A stretch of 64,000 nt of DNA. It comes from GCA-2862585 sp036340235. GTDB taxonomy: Bacteria > Bacteroidota > Bacteroidia > Flavobacteriales > UBA7312. The stretch lies in NCBI GenBank assembly GCA_036340235.1, contig JAYYZE010000036.1, forward strand, positions 62,001-126,000. Reading direction: 5' to 3'. The translations under genes and the position numbers were made by a program. The notes below the pieces were generated by a model. That model searched no databases. It was given only the letters and a program-made list of their open reading frames with translations, and was not told the DNA's origin. Positions within the stretch are counted from its first letter, which is position 1; each line of letters starts with the position of its first letter. This document shows, one piece after another, positions 52,738 to 61,650 of this stretch.

Positions 52738-53307
52738 ATGTATCGTAAATTAAGTTATCTATTATCATTGTGTCTTTTTTTGGTTATTTCATCCTGTAAA
52801 TCCAATAAAGGGTTAAGTGTTGAAGAACAAGGTGAGGTATTGATTGAACAATATTGCTCAGGTGACAAGTTTTTTTCTGATAAGAATACTTTTAGAGGCA
52901 ATGCTATTGGTGAAAGTCTAGATCAAATGACTGCCAAGAAAAAAGCACGTTCTAATACTCAAGCTGAAATTGCTAAATCCATTAGTTCTACCATGAAGAT
53001 TGTGGGTGATAATTATGTAAGTTCTTCAGAGTTTAACAATAAAGAAGAAGTGACAGAAACCTTCAATGAAATGTCGCGCACTATTGTTGACGAAGAACTT
53101 AAAGGGGTGGTTACCATTTGTGAAAAAATGACCAAAACACCTCAAGGTAAGTACAAATGCTACATGGCAATGGAAATTGCGGCTGAAAAACTTGCCTCAA
53201 AATACCATGAACGTCTTTCAAAAGATGAAAAGCTAAAAGCTGATTACAACTACGAAAAGTTTAAAGAAGTATTTGAACAAGAGATGGCAAAGTTATCTAA
53301 CAACTAG
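52738..53307 (+). CDS. Small LPP20-like lipoprotein
   Basis: The 189-aa protein has a lipoprotein signal (MYRKLSYLLSLCLFLVISSC, lipid Cys20). Its middle, FRGNAIGESLDQMTAKKKAR followed by AEIAKSISSTMKIV, follows the LPP20/FlgP pattern (Gly-x-Gly-Glu, Ala-rich helix). The C-terminus is a Lys/Glu helix. It converges on another LPP20-type lipoprotein with a shared terminator between. Function is unknown; an outer-membrane scaffold is plausible. Confidence 0.75.
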   Translation: MYRKLSYLLSLCLFLVISSCKSNKGLSVEEQGEVLIEQYCSGDKFFSDKNTFRGNAIGESLDQMTAKKKARSNTQAEIAKSISSTMKIVGDNYVSSSEFNNKEEVTETFNEMSRTIVDEELKGVVTICEKMTKTPQGKYKCYMAMEIAAEKLASKYHERLSKDEKLKADYNYEKFKEVFEQEMAKLSNN

Positions 53308-53330
53308 TCTTTGCAATCCTCTTAATAAAT

Positions 53331-53357
53331 AAAAACCCGCCACGAGCGGGTTTTTTT
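53331..53357. terminator. Bidirectional terminator between convergent lipoprotein genes
   Basis: Stem AAAAACCCGC/GCGGGTTTTT with loop CACGA and T run on both strands. It closes the 52.7-kb gene on the plus strand and the LPP20 gene, whose stop begins at 53356, on the minus strand. Confidence 0.9.
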
Positions 53358-54714
53358 ATTCAATGATAAATCGATTGACAAAATCGGGAATGATTTGGTC
53401 TGTAATTTGGTTAGCTACTTGTTGGTAGGCCTTGGAGTTGGCTTGATCAAAGTCTAATTGAATACCTTTGATTTTATGAACCGACTTGCTGTAAACAATA
53501 CGCTCCTGCAAATCTTTGACCTGAATGTTCAAGTCAACGTATACGGTAAACATTTTTTGGTTGTTGGTAGCTTTTCCTTTTTCCGAATCGGCGTTAATGG
53601 TCATCATAAGCTGTGCATCTTGCATGTTGCCTACTGGAGTAAAATCTAACTTGCTAAGGGCGGACTCAGCGGCAAAGCGTAAGTTGGAAGAATTTTTTTC
53701 TTTGCCGAAGTGTTTTTCTGTGGACTTAACAAAGACAGTGGGCGTGTAGACGTAGACAGGTACGATGATTTGATGAGTTTTCACGCTATTAAAGAGTTTT
53801 TGTATGAAAGGGCTCTTAGTCCCTTCTTCAATCCAGTCTTTAAAGTCAATTCCCGCCTCGAAATTTTGAACACTTTCTGTACTTTTTATCTTTGTAATGG
53901 AAGTGGTAAATACACCGTTTTGGTTACTAATGCTTTGATAGTTTTTAAGCTCTAAATATTTAGAAACAGTTATTAGTGGAATGTTAGCTTGTCTCGTTTT
54001 CTTGTATTCCACAGCAAGGTCAATGGTCTTGACAGAGCTTCCAACCATAGCGTTAATTTTTTTAGTGAGGCAGTAAACTTGAAAATCATCGATATACGAA
54101 CGAAAACGAGCAATAATTTCGCTACCTAAGTACACATTCTCTCGATCAAATTTGGTGTTCAAAGGCTCGCCAAGGTAGGGTTCTAGAACCGAAAGTGCTT
54201 TGACAAAATTAACGTACCTATCTTTCAAGTTAGATTCGAGAAGGATGGCTTTTGATAGGTGGTATTTCGATTCTTCTATTGCTTCACTTATTCGCGCCTC
54301 TCTTTTTTCAAAATAAGTGCTTTTGTTTAGGCGGTAATAAACCCAATATTCATTGTTTTGGTTAAAGGTGCTGACCAGTTCGTAGCCCTCCAAAATATCA
54401 TCGGCCTTAACTTGAATGTTGGATTTAAAATCCTCTTCATAGCCGTAGTCTCTATCCATTTGTAAAAACACTGATTGAGAAGAGATAGTCACTTTAATTT
54501 GTGACATCAGATTTTGTAAGGCATTTTGTTGAGCTATCTTGATGTAATCTTGTGGATGTGAGCTTTTATCAGCAATGCCAATACCAACGTAGTGCGTATT
54601 GGAAATGGGATACTCCTTGACCCAATCGGGAATTGGGGATACTTCGGTAGTTTGTTTGCTTGATTGGCAGGAAGTAAAGACCAGTACGGTAATGAGAAAA
54701 AATATCCTATTCAT
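53356..54714 (-). CDS. LPP20-domain lipoprotein
   Basis: The 452-aa protein has a lipoprotein signal (MNRIFFLITVLVFTSC, lipid Cys16). An LPP20-like domain spans ~28-130 (PDWVKEYPISNTHYVGIGIA ... AQQNALQNLMSQIKVTISS), followed by an uncharacterised region to 452 with two further LPP20-like or flagellar FlgT-like strands (~300-445). Its start overlaps the stop of the CsgG-like gene by 8 bases, so the pair is translationally coupled. The combination recalls FlgO/FlgP/FlgT outer-membrane proteins of polar-flagellated bacteria, though no flagellar genes are expected here. Confidence 0.78.
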   Translation of the reverse strand: MNRIFFLITVLVFTSCQSSKQTTEVSPIPDWVKEYPISNTHYVGIGIADKSSHPQDYIKIAQQNALQNLMSQIKVTISSQSVFLQMDRDYGYEEDFKSNIQVKADDILEGYELVSTFNQNNEYWVYYRLNKSTYFEKREARISEAIEESKYHLSKAILLESNLKDRYVNFVKALSVLEPYLGEPLNTKFDRENVYLGSEIIARFRSYIDDFQVYCLTKKINAMVGSSVKTIDLAVEYKKTRQANIPLITVSKYLELKNYQSISNQNGVFTTSITKIKSTESVQNFEAGIDFKDWIEEGTKSPFIQKLFNSVKTHQIIVPVYVYTPTVFVKSTEKHFGKEKNSSNLRFAAESALSKLDFTPVGNMQDAQLMMTINADSEKGKATNNQKMFTVYVDLNIQVKDLQERIVYSKSVHKIKGIQLDFDQANSKAYQQVANQITDQIIPDFVNRFIIE

Positions 54715-56089
54715 TTTCGGGATTGTAATTGTTTATTTTCTGACAGACGTCTTTGGCAATGTCTAAATAGGCCTCGCTGGCCAATTCGTCTACTGACTTT
54801 AGGTTTGTTTTACCTCTAAATAGTGCTTTCAATGCTCGCTTTTCAGTAAACGAATTATTGACCACATCAGAAGGGCTAGCTTTGGTTGGCCAGCGCCAAC
54901 TTCCTGGAACAATATTTCGGAAATTATGGTTAGATTTAGCATAGGCCACATCGTCTTTTTTGTTGACGTTTATCAGCTTTGTAATAAGAATTTCACTCGT
55001 TTCTACGGAAATGAGTTGAAATTGAAAGCCTACTTGAATGGAGTTGCTCCCATAAAATTCACTGTATTTAATCTTGTCGTAGACCGTTTCGTAGTAATGT
55101 TTCTCCTTTTCGGCATCGTACTTTTTTACCTTTCGCTCCAGCCATCCCTTTTGGATGGTTTCTTTGACCGCATTTTTCTGTTTCGAAAAGCTCACTAGCT
55201 TTCCAGTTAGAAGCACTTTGGCACCTATCATTTCACCAGCTTGTGCGTAGGTTCCTTCCGATGCTTGTCCACTCATGCCCAAAACCTGTTCGTTGATAAA
55301 GGTGCTAGTGAGTTGACGATCTACCAACTTAATAAAGGGATTGTCAATTTTCATCATTTCGTCCACTATCAAAGTAGATATGGCCGATTCGCCACCTTTC
55401 TTGTTGCTTGCGTTTTCGAATTGGATGACTCCGATGGTAAATATGCCAGCATTTAATGCCAATTGCTGGAGGGACTCACATTCCTTGTAGGAAGAGGGTA
55501 TTTTGTCAAATTCGTAGTAGGCAGAGCGAAATTTTTCGTTTTCTAGAAAAGCGTTGGCCTTTCGATACAAGGGTTCAAAAGTCGCTACGTCTTTCAGTGC
55601 ATCGACGTCTTTATAATTGGGTTTTAACAGGACAATTTCTTTAAGCAGTTTTTCCGATTCTACAAAATTTTCCTCTTCTAGTAAAGACATTACATGATTG
55701 TAGGAGATTTCAACATACTCATCAGCTAGCCTTTGGTAGTCTTTTGTATAGGTTGGGGGAATATCGAGGCGTATGGAATAGGTACTTACCTTCTTTTGCA
55801 GAGCGTCAGCATCACGGTAGTGATAGATGGCTTTTCGTTGTTCTCCAAAATTACTAGCCTTGAAGAAATCGTCCAAATGCCTGTTGATTTGTTTTTGTCC
55901 TGAATGTTTGAGCCCTTCTTTGGCTTCCAAATAATCGCCTTTTTTGTCTAACGCTCTGAAGTATTGTTGGCAGGCGTCAGCATATAACTCTTTTTCCAAA
56001 AACTTATCTCCTTTTTTGGTCAATGATTTGGGCGTATCGCAACTTACCAAAAATAATAATAGAACAATTGATAAGGGTAAATATCTCAT
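54707..56089 (-). CDS. CsgG-like lipoprotein with N-terminal helical repeats
   Basis: Starting at 56089 the protein has 460 residues with a lipoprotein signal (MRYLPLSIVLLLFLVSC, lipid Cys17). Residues ~20-210 are TPR-like helices (KKGDKFLEKELYADACQQYF). From ~215 it has a CsgG/HfaB-like domain: TIGVIQFENASNKKGGESAI, LVDRQLTSTFINEQVLG and MIGAKVLLTGKLVSF. CsgG-family lipoproteins form outer-membrane pores or assembly platforms. The upstream Met in a longer frame (56113) precedes the promoter box and is rejected. The next gene overlaps it. It is a candidate secretion or anchoring component, unproven. Confidence 0.78.
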   Translation of the reverse strand: MRYLPLSIVLLLFLVSCDTPKSLTKKGDKFLEKELYADACQQYFRALDKKGDYLEAKEGLKHSGQKQINRHLDDFFKASNFGEQRKAIYHYRDADALQKKVSTYSIRLDIPPTYTKDYQRLADEYVEISYNHVMSLLEEENFVESEKLLKEIVLLKPNYKDVDALKDVATFEPLYRKANAFLENEKFRSAYYEFDKIPSSYKECESLQQLALNAGIFTIGVIQFENASNKKGGESAISTLIVDEMMKIDNPFIKLVDRQLTSTFINEQVLGMSGQASEGTYAQAGEMIGAKVLLTGKLVSFSKQKNAVKETIQKGWLERKVKKYDAEKEKHYYETVYDKIKYSEFYGSNSIQVGFQFQLISVETSEILITKLINVNKKDDVAYAKSNHNFRNIVPGSWRWPTKASPSDVVNNSFTEKRALKALFRGKTNLKSVDELASEAYLDIAKDVCQKINNYNPENE

Positions 56090-56093
56090 GTCG

Positions 56094-56101
56094 CAAATAT
56101 A
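56094..56101 (-). promoter_or_regulatory. Promoter -7 box giving a nearly leaderless CsgG-like mRNA
   Basis: The minus strand reads TATATTTG followed by CGAC and then the ATG at 56089. Transcription starting about 4 bases after the box would begin at or one base before the start codon. This also argues against the longer upstream start. Confidence 0.6.
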
Positions 56102-56122
56102 GTTTTTTTGCATAAAAATGTT

Positions 56123-56130
56123 TAGCTTTG
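56123..56130 (+). promoter_or_regulatory. Promoter -7 box for the SGNH/T9SS gene
   Basis: TAGCTTTG matches TAnnTTTG, 28 bases before the ATG at 56159. It is divergent from the CsgG promoter 22 bases away. No -33 TTG at 19-22 bases. Confidence 0.45.
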
Positions 56131-56158
56131 GTCTTCAACAAAAAATAACTAAACAATC

Positions 56159-57427
56159 ATGAAAAAGTTAATACTCCTTCTTTTACCACTTTCAGTTTTT
56201 GCACAGAAAAAGGCTCTGTTTTTGGGTAACTCCTACACCTTTTACAACCATATGCCCGAGATGGTGGTCAATATCGCCCAGTCCTTAGGAGACACCTTAA
56301 TAGTGGATAGTAATACACCAGGAGGTGCCAAATTACAAGATCATGCTCAGACGGGGTCTGTCAGTTTGCAAAAAATACAGCAAGAACAATGGGATGCCGT
56401 TATTATTCAAGCCCAAAGCCAAGAACCCAGCTTTCCCCCATTTCAAGTTCAAGAGGACACCTATCCATACGCCGAACTATTAGTCGATGCTGTCAGAGAT
56501 AATCATTCGTGTAGCGATCCTATTTTTTTTATGACGTGGGGAAGAAAAAATGGCGATAATGTCAATGGTCAGTTTTACCCTATTATTTCTACGTATGAAG
56601 GGATGCAGCAACGCCTGCGAGAGTCTTATTTAGAAATGGGTAACGACAATGAGGCAATGGTATCTCCAGTTGGCATGGCCTGGTATCAAATTGTAAAACA
56701 ATACCCCGAAATAGAACTCTACACGGCTGATGAAAGTCACCCCAATATCTATGGCTCCTATTTGACCGCCTGTGTGTTCTATTCGATGTTGTTTGAGAAA
56801 AGTTGTGAAAACCCAATTACCTTTGTATCCGATGGCATCTCACAAGACGATGCAACCACCATACAATCCATCGCTAGCAGTTCCGTATTGGATAGCACCG
56901 AACTTTGGAACATGTTCTATGTTCAGTCCGTCGATACGAATCAATTAAACCAAACTACTTTTGAATTTGATGTTGAAGCCACTCACTACGATTCGTTAAA
57001 CTGGTATTTTGAGCCAGGCCAAAACAATCAACAAGCCAATACTTCTCATACTTTCTCACAGCAAGGCGATTACGAAGTGGTACTTACCCTTTACGCCAAT
57101 GGTGGTTGTAAAGAAAAAGTATTTAGCTACGACATTAGTGTTGATTCAATGTCAAACGACAGCTCCGTAGTTATCACTATGCCTCTTTCAGAAAGTCAGC
57201 TAGTCACAGTCTATCCAACACCTGCCAACAGATACATAAACGTTGAGGGAACAGATTCAGGAACCTCAATCAAGCTGTATGATATCCAAGGTCGATTAAT
57301 GCTCACTCAATTAGTTAATGGTAAACAGAAGGAACGCATAGAGCTTGGCAATTTATCAAAAGGAACCTACTTTCTTGAAATAACAAATAAGGAGAGCGCC
57401 AACACTTACAAGATAATAAAGAATTAA
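56159..57427 (+). CDS. Secreted SGNH/GDSL-type hydrolase with PKD and T9SS type A domains
   Basis: The 422-aa protein has a signal peptide (MKKLILLLLPLSVFAQ), an SGNH-fold domain at ~17-235 with GNSYT (nucleophile Ser25) and the catalytic D-x-x-H as Asp191-His194 (ADESHPNIYGS), a PKD domain at ~265-325 (SLNWYFEPGQNNQQ) and a type A sorting domain (TVYPTPANRYINVEG ... GTYFLEI). It is probably an extracellular esterase, for example removing acetyl groups from glycans; the exact substrate is unknown. A gap of 113 bases follows, without a recognisable terminator. Confidence 0.87.
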   Translation: MKKLILLLLPLSVFAQKKALFLGNSYTFYNHMPEMVVNIAQSLGDTLIVDSNTPGGAKLQDHAQTGSVSLQKIQQEQWDAVIIQAQSQEPSFPPFQVQEDTYPYAELLVDAVRDNHSCSDPIFFMTWGRKNGDNVNGQFYPIISTYEGMQQRLRESYLEMGNDNEAMVSPVGMAWYQIVKQYPEIELYTADESHPNIYGSYLTACVFYSMLFEKSCENPITFVSDGISQDDATTIQSIASSSVLDSTELWNMFYVQSVDTNQLNQTTFEFDVEATHYDSLNWYFEPGQNNQQANTSHTFSQQGDYEVVLTLYANGGCKEKVFSYDISVDSMSNDSSVVITMPLSESQLVTVYPTPANRYINVEGTDSGTSIKLYDIQGRLMLTQLVNGKQKERIELGNLSKGTYFLEITNKESANTYKIIKN

Positions 57428-57540
57428 ACAAGGAGCTAGAACATCGTCGGTAGTAACTATTTGATAATTTGTTAAAAAATTAATGTGAATAGCAAGCGCA
57501 CCCAATTACTAATACCTTACATTTATACCAAAATTCAAAA

Positions 57541-58638
57541 ATGAGAAACTATGCTATTGCGATTTGTTTTTCCCTAGTGGCATTCAATGCCTACTCACAA
57601 GATCAAGCTGATTCCACACTGACTACAGAGGAAATACAATTCAGGGATTCGATAGCGGCTTTAAATATTTCAAGTCTAGAGTTGCAGAAAATCCAAGAAA
57701 CCTACAATTCAGCGACCGAGGCGTTTAGCAGTTCAGACTTCACTCAAGCTGTTCGTTTGTTTGGGGAAGTAATCGATTTGGACTCCACCAATGGCGACGC
57801 CTACTACAACAAAGGCTTGGCCCATAAAGAACTCAAGCAATACGATCTAGCGATTGATGCCCTTTCAATGGCCTTTAATATTGACTCTAACAATACCGAT
57901 GCGATATTTCATCAAGCCAAATGTTTTTATGGCAAAGAAGACATAGAAAATACTTTGGTTACTTACGACCAGCTCTTAACTATAGAGCCGACACGCGCTG
58001 AGGCGGCCTACGAAAAAGGCGTTATATTTTACCTCAATAACGACTACCATCAAGCCATCGATTGCTTTAGTCAAGCCATATCCATAGACCCTAACTACAG
58101 CTATGCCCTTAACGACCGAGCCAGTTGTTATCGGGCTTTGGAGGACTATGATCGAGCCATTGCCGACTATTTGAAAGCTGTAGGTAGCGACCCTCAGCCC
58201 TTCATATACAACAATTTGGCCAGTGCTTACAGAAAATCGGGTGATGGCGAAAAGGCCCTAGAATACTATGGCAAAGCCATTAGTCAAGATGCCAACTATG
58301 ATATGGCCTACAACAACAGAGGAACGGTCTATTTCGAAAAGAAAGACTATGACAGCGCCTTAAAGGATTTCAAAAAAGCCTTGGCGATAAATCCCAACTA
58401 TCCCTTAGCATTGTGTAACAGAGCCGCTGTTTATCACCTTCAGGAAAATTACACGGGTGCTTTAGCCGATCTTGAGAAAGCAGTAAAATTGCAACCAAAC
58501 AATGCCACAGCCCTACTCAATAGAGGCATTACTAGAGAGATGCTAAGAAATGTCGATGGTGCATGTGAGGATTGGCAAAAAGCCCATCAGTTAGGACTTG
58601 AAAAAGGAAAGGAATACTACATCAACAACTGCGACTAA
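57541..58638 (+). CDS. Exported TPR-repeat protein
   Basis: The 365-aa protein has a signal peptide (MRNYAIAICFSLVAFNAYSQ) and about eight TPR repeats from ~60 to 350 (for example GDAYYNKGLAHKELKQYDLA, YDMAYNNRGTVYFEKKDYDS). It should form a periplasmic solenoid for protein-protein contact. The PorE-type gene starts 5 bases after its stop, so the two are co-transcribed and may interact. A 113-base gap precedes it, with a near-consensus TACATTTA box at about 57520. Confidence 0.85.
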   Translation: MRNYAIAICFSLVAFNAYSQDQADSTLTTEEIQFRDSIAALNISSLELQKIQETYNSATEAFSSSDFTQAVRLFGEVIDLDSTNGDAYYNKGLAHKELKQYDLAIDALSMAFNIDSNNTDAIFHQAKCFYGKEDIENTLVTYDQLLTIEPTRAEAAYEKGVIFYLNNDYHQAIDCFSQAISIDPNYSYALNDRASCYRALEDYDRAIADYLKAVGSDPQPFIYNNLASAYRKSGDGEKALEYYGKAISQDANYDMAYNNRGTVYFEKKDYDSALKDFKKALAINPNYPLALCNRAAVYHLQENYTGALADLEKAVKLQPNNATALLNRGITREMLRNVDGACEDWQKAHQLGLEKGKEYYINNCD

Positions 58639-58642
58639 TACA

Positions 58643-60694
58643 ATGAGACTAGTAATAACAACCACAATCATACTAATGAGCATTGCTGGAAATGCTCAAG
58701 ATATTGCCTTCAAAAAAAGCAATTTTAAAGACAACAAAGATGGGTTAGAAGTAGCCGTCAACAACATTGAAGAAGGCGATATTTGGCTTGAAAAGGGAAA
58801 AGTCAAAGTGCTGAATATGGAAAACGCCTTTGATGAGTTCAACAAGGCGCTCACATATTATTTACCAGCTCAAGAGTTTAATTCCAATAACTCTGACTTG
58901 AACCGCAAAATAGGCCATTCCTACCTTTACACCAACACGCCCTATTTGGCTATGCCCTTCTTAAAAACCTCATTGGAGTTGGCAGGAGAAGATTCAGAAC
59001 CTTTTATTTACTTTTTGTTGGGAAAGGCTTATCAATTAGAAAGAGACTTTCATGAGGGAGAAAAATCCTTCCTAAAGTACGGCACCCTTGAAAAAGATAA
59101 AAAGCTAGAAGTGTATAAAAAGCTCAATAGAAAACACATAAAGGAATGCAAAAGCGGTGCCGAAATTTTTGGCAAAAAAACACGTGTATGGGTTGACAAT
59201 GTAAAAGAGCTCAACACGCCTAGTGATGAAATTGCACCCAGCATCACTGCCGACAACTCAGAAATTATATTCAACAGCAACAATACCGGTGATTTTGATA
59301 TTTACACCGCAGAGCGCCAAAAACGAAAATGGATTCGCCTATCGTCGCTTTCAAGTTTGAACACCGATGGTGACGATATTTCCTCCAATTTGGCCTATGA
59401 TGGACAGCGACTACTTTTGTTCAAATACAGCGATGGACAAAGTGACATATACGAGTCCAAGCTGCGAGGCACCGAATGGAGCGAACCCAAGCTCAAAATG
59501 TCAAAGGTCGTTAACAGTGTAGGCAATGAAACATTCGCTTCTTACGACCCCCAAGACATCAAGGTCTATTTTGTTTCCGATGGTGGTTTTGGTGGAGATA
59601 AAAACATTAGGTTCAGTGGCAAAAAAGACATGGAAGAAACCTTTTGGGGTCAGCCACAAAGTGCGGGTCAGGAGGTCAACACGGGCTTTCAGGAAGGGTC
59701 GGTGTACATGGCGCCCGACGGCAACACCATGTACTTTTGCTCTCAGGGGCATAGCTCCATAGGGGGCTACGATGTATTTGTTTCCTACAGAAACGAAGAA
59801 CTTGGCTTGTGGAGCAAACCCATCAACTTAGGATACCCCATCAACACACCCTATGACGAATTGTATTTTAGCATTTCGGCCAGCGGTAAAAGAGCTTATT
59901 TTGCCTCCAATAGGGACGGTGGTTCTGGCGGTATGGATATTTACTGCGCCACTTTTTGGGGCGAACCCAAAATCCCGGGCGTAGCCTCCGAAGACAACCT
60001 CATTGCTAGCATCGCCTCACCAATTGAAGATACCTACACTCCCGAAAGTGTAGAAGTTTCAACTGCCAACAGCTTAACGGTATTTAAGGGGCGCATACTA
60101 GATGGACTATTACAAGAGCCAGTCGAGGCAGAAATTAAAATCTTTGACAATTCTACTGGAGAAGTCTACGCTGTGATGCGCTCCAATAGCGCTAGTGGAA
60201 AGTTTCTTTTGTCATTGCCTTCTGGTCTCAACTATGGTATTTCGGTAGAAGCTGAGGGTTACCTTTTTCACTCTGAAAACTTCAATTTGCCTAAGGGGTC
60301 AGCATACGACATGGTCAACAAAGACATTGAACTGAAAAACATTGATATAGGTAGTAAAATTGCCCTCAGAAATGTCTTTTTTGATACTGGAAAATCTGAG
60401 GTGAAAATTGACTCCTACCCTGAGCTAGATCGACTTATCAAACTGATGAATGACGTTCCTACTCTAAAAATAGAATTGTCAGGACATACCGATAATATTG
60501 GAGGCAAAGAGGCCAATGAAAAGCTATCGCAACGTCGTGCAGAGGCCGTTCGTAACTACCTAGTATCACGATCGGTGGACGGAGGAAGAGTCACTGCCAT
60601 GGGCTATGGTGCTAGCCGTCCCGTAGATACCAATGCCACCAAAGAGGGCAGAGCCAACAACCGACGAACCGAGTTTGAAATTACCGCCAACTAA
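58643..60694 (+). CDS. Second PorE-type OmpA-family protein (TPR, PD40 propeller, CRD, OmpA)
   Basis: From the Met at 58643 the protein has 683 residues with a signal peptide (MRLVITTTIILMSIAGNAQ). TPR-like helices span ~30-165, PD40 propeller blades ~185-450 (APSITADNSEIIFNSNNTGD, APDGNTMYFCSQGHSSIGGY), a carboxypeptidase-regulatory domain ~480-565 and an OmpA domain ~570-683 (ELSGHTDNIGGKEANEKLSQ). The order equals that of the protein at 42.8 kb. A longer frame from 58598 overlaps the TPR gene and has no signal. Its TAA shares a base with the next ATG. A T9SS or envelope-anchoring role is inferred. Confidence 0.83.
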   Translation: MRLVITTTIILMSIAGNAQDIAFKKSNFKDNKDGLEVAVNNIEEGDIWLEKGKVKVLNMENAFDEFNKALTYYLPAQEFNSNNSDLNRKIGHSYLYTNTPYLAMPFLKTSLELAGEDSEPFIYFLLGKAYQLERDFHEGEKSFLKYGTLEKDKKLEVYKKLNRKHIKECKSGAEIFGKKTRVWVDNVKELNTPSDEIAPSITADNSEIIFNSNNTGDFDIYTAERQKRKWIRLSSLSSLNTDGDDISSNLAYDGQRLLLFKYSDGQSDIYESKLRGTEWSEPKLKMSKVVNSVGNETFASYDPQDIKVYFVSDGGFGGDKNIRFSGKKDMEETFWGQPQSAGQEVNTGFQEGSVYMAPDGNTMYFCSQGHSSIGGYDVFVSYRNEELGLWSKPINLGYPINTPYDELYFSISASGKRAYFASNRDGGSGGMDIYCATFWGEPKIPGVASEDNLIASIASPIEDTYTPESVEVSTANSLTVFKGRILDGLLQEPVEAEIKIFDNSTGEVYAVMRSNSASGKFLLSLPSGLNYGISVEAEGYLFHSENFNLPKGSAYDMVNKDIELKNIDIGSKIALRNVFFDTGKSEVKIDSYPELDRLIKLMNDVPTLKIELSGHTDNIGGKEANEKLSQRRAEAVRNYLVSRSVDGGRVTAMGYGASRPVDTNATKEGRANNRRTEFEITAN

Positions 60695-61650
60695 TGATTG
60701 AATGGATACGATCGTTTAAATGGAGCGTGCAATGCTATAATTTTTTTCAAAAAAAGGCCCTGTCGCACAATCTACCATTGTACAAAAAGTATGGCATTTC
60801 AAAACGCTATTACGCTTCCGTCTCGTCTGAGGATTTCAAGCACCTAGATAATCCAAAATTAACATACGATGTGTTGGACTCGGCCCAAGAGTTGCCCAAA
60901 AAGGAACGCTTTCAGCAGCTAGATAAACATACCCAAAAGGCCCTGTTGCCTTGGTCTAAAAATGGCTATGCCGTCTTGGAAGGGTTTTTTTCTCATGATG
61001 AGGTCGATACCTACAATCATGAAATAGAGAAGCTCTTGAAAAGAAAACAGGTGCAGTGGGGCTATGGTGAAAAAATCATGTTTGCATTCAAAAAATCCTT
61101 GCCACTATACCAATCGGCCACCAACACAAAACTACAAACCATTCTCCATCTGTTGATGGATAAGGAGATGCACCTATTTCAAAGCATCAATTTTTTGAAA
61201 GGCAGTCAGCAACGCGCCCATTCCGACTTTGTGCACATGACTACCTATCCCCAAAACAACCTCATTGCTGCTTGGGTAGCTCTTGAAGATATCACAGCTG
61301 ATAGCGGCCCCCTACATTATTATCCCGGCTCACACACCTTGCCACACATCCTAAATCCCGATTTTGGCAATGTGGGCACCTCCTTTAGAAATGGCAAAAG
61401 TACCTATGCCGATTACGAAGATAAAGTGCAAGATCTCATAGACCAGCACGCTTTGGAAAAGCGAATTTTTTTAGCTAAAAAGGGCGATGTGTTTATTTGG
61501 CACGCCAATTTGTTACATGGGGGAGAGCCCATGACCAACCCACAAGGCAGTCGTAAGAGCATGGTCTTCCATTACTATTCCAAGGATGCCATCTGCTACC
61601 ACGAAATTAGCGAACGACCGGCGCTCATTCCAACTTTTTCATTCAATTAG
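60694..61650 (+). CDS. Phytanoyl-CoA dioxygenase (PhyH)-family protein
   Basis: The 318-aa Fe(II)/2-oxoglutarate oxygenase fold protein has the facial triad His176-x-Asp178 (RAHSDF) and a distal His275 (WHANLLHGG), plus DSGPLHYYPGSHTLP (~203-217) and the 2OG-binding Arg after the distal His (GSRKSM). An N-terminal ~90-residue helical extension precedes NGYAVLEGFF. The substrate cannot be predicted; such enzymes hydroxylate lipids, sugars or small metabolites. It is coupled to the OmpA gene (TAATG) and followed immediately by a HAD phosphatase. Confidence 0.85.
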   Translation: MIEWIRSFKWSVQCYNFFQKKALSHNLPLYKKYGISKRYYASVSSEDFKHLDNPKLTYDVLDSAQELPKKERFQQLDKHTQKALLPWSKNGYAVLEGFFSHDEVDTYNHEIEKLLKRKQVQWGYGEKIMFAFKKSLPLYQSATNTKLQTILHLLMDKEMHLFQSINFLKGSQQRAHSDFVHMTTYPQNNLIAAWVALEDITADSGPLHYYPGSHTLPHILNPDFGNVGTSFRNGKSTYADYEDKVQDLIDQHALEKRIFLAKKGDVFIWHANLLHGGEPMTNPQGSRKSMVFHYYSKDAICYHEISERPALIPTFSFN

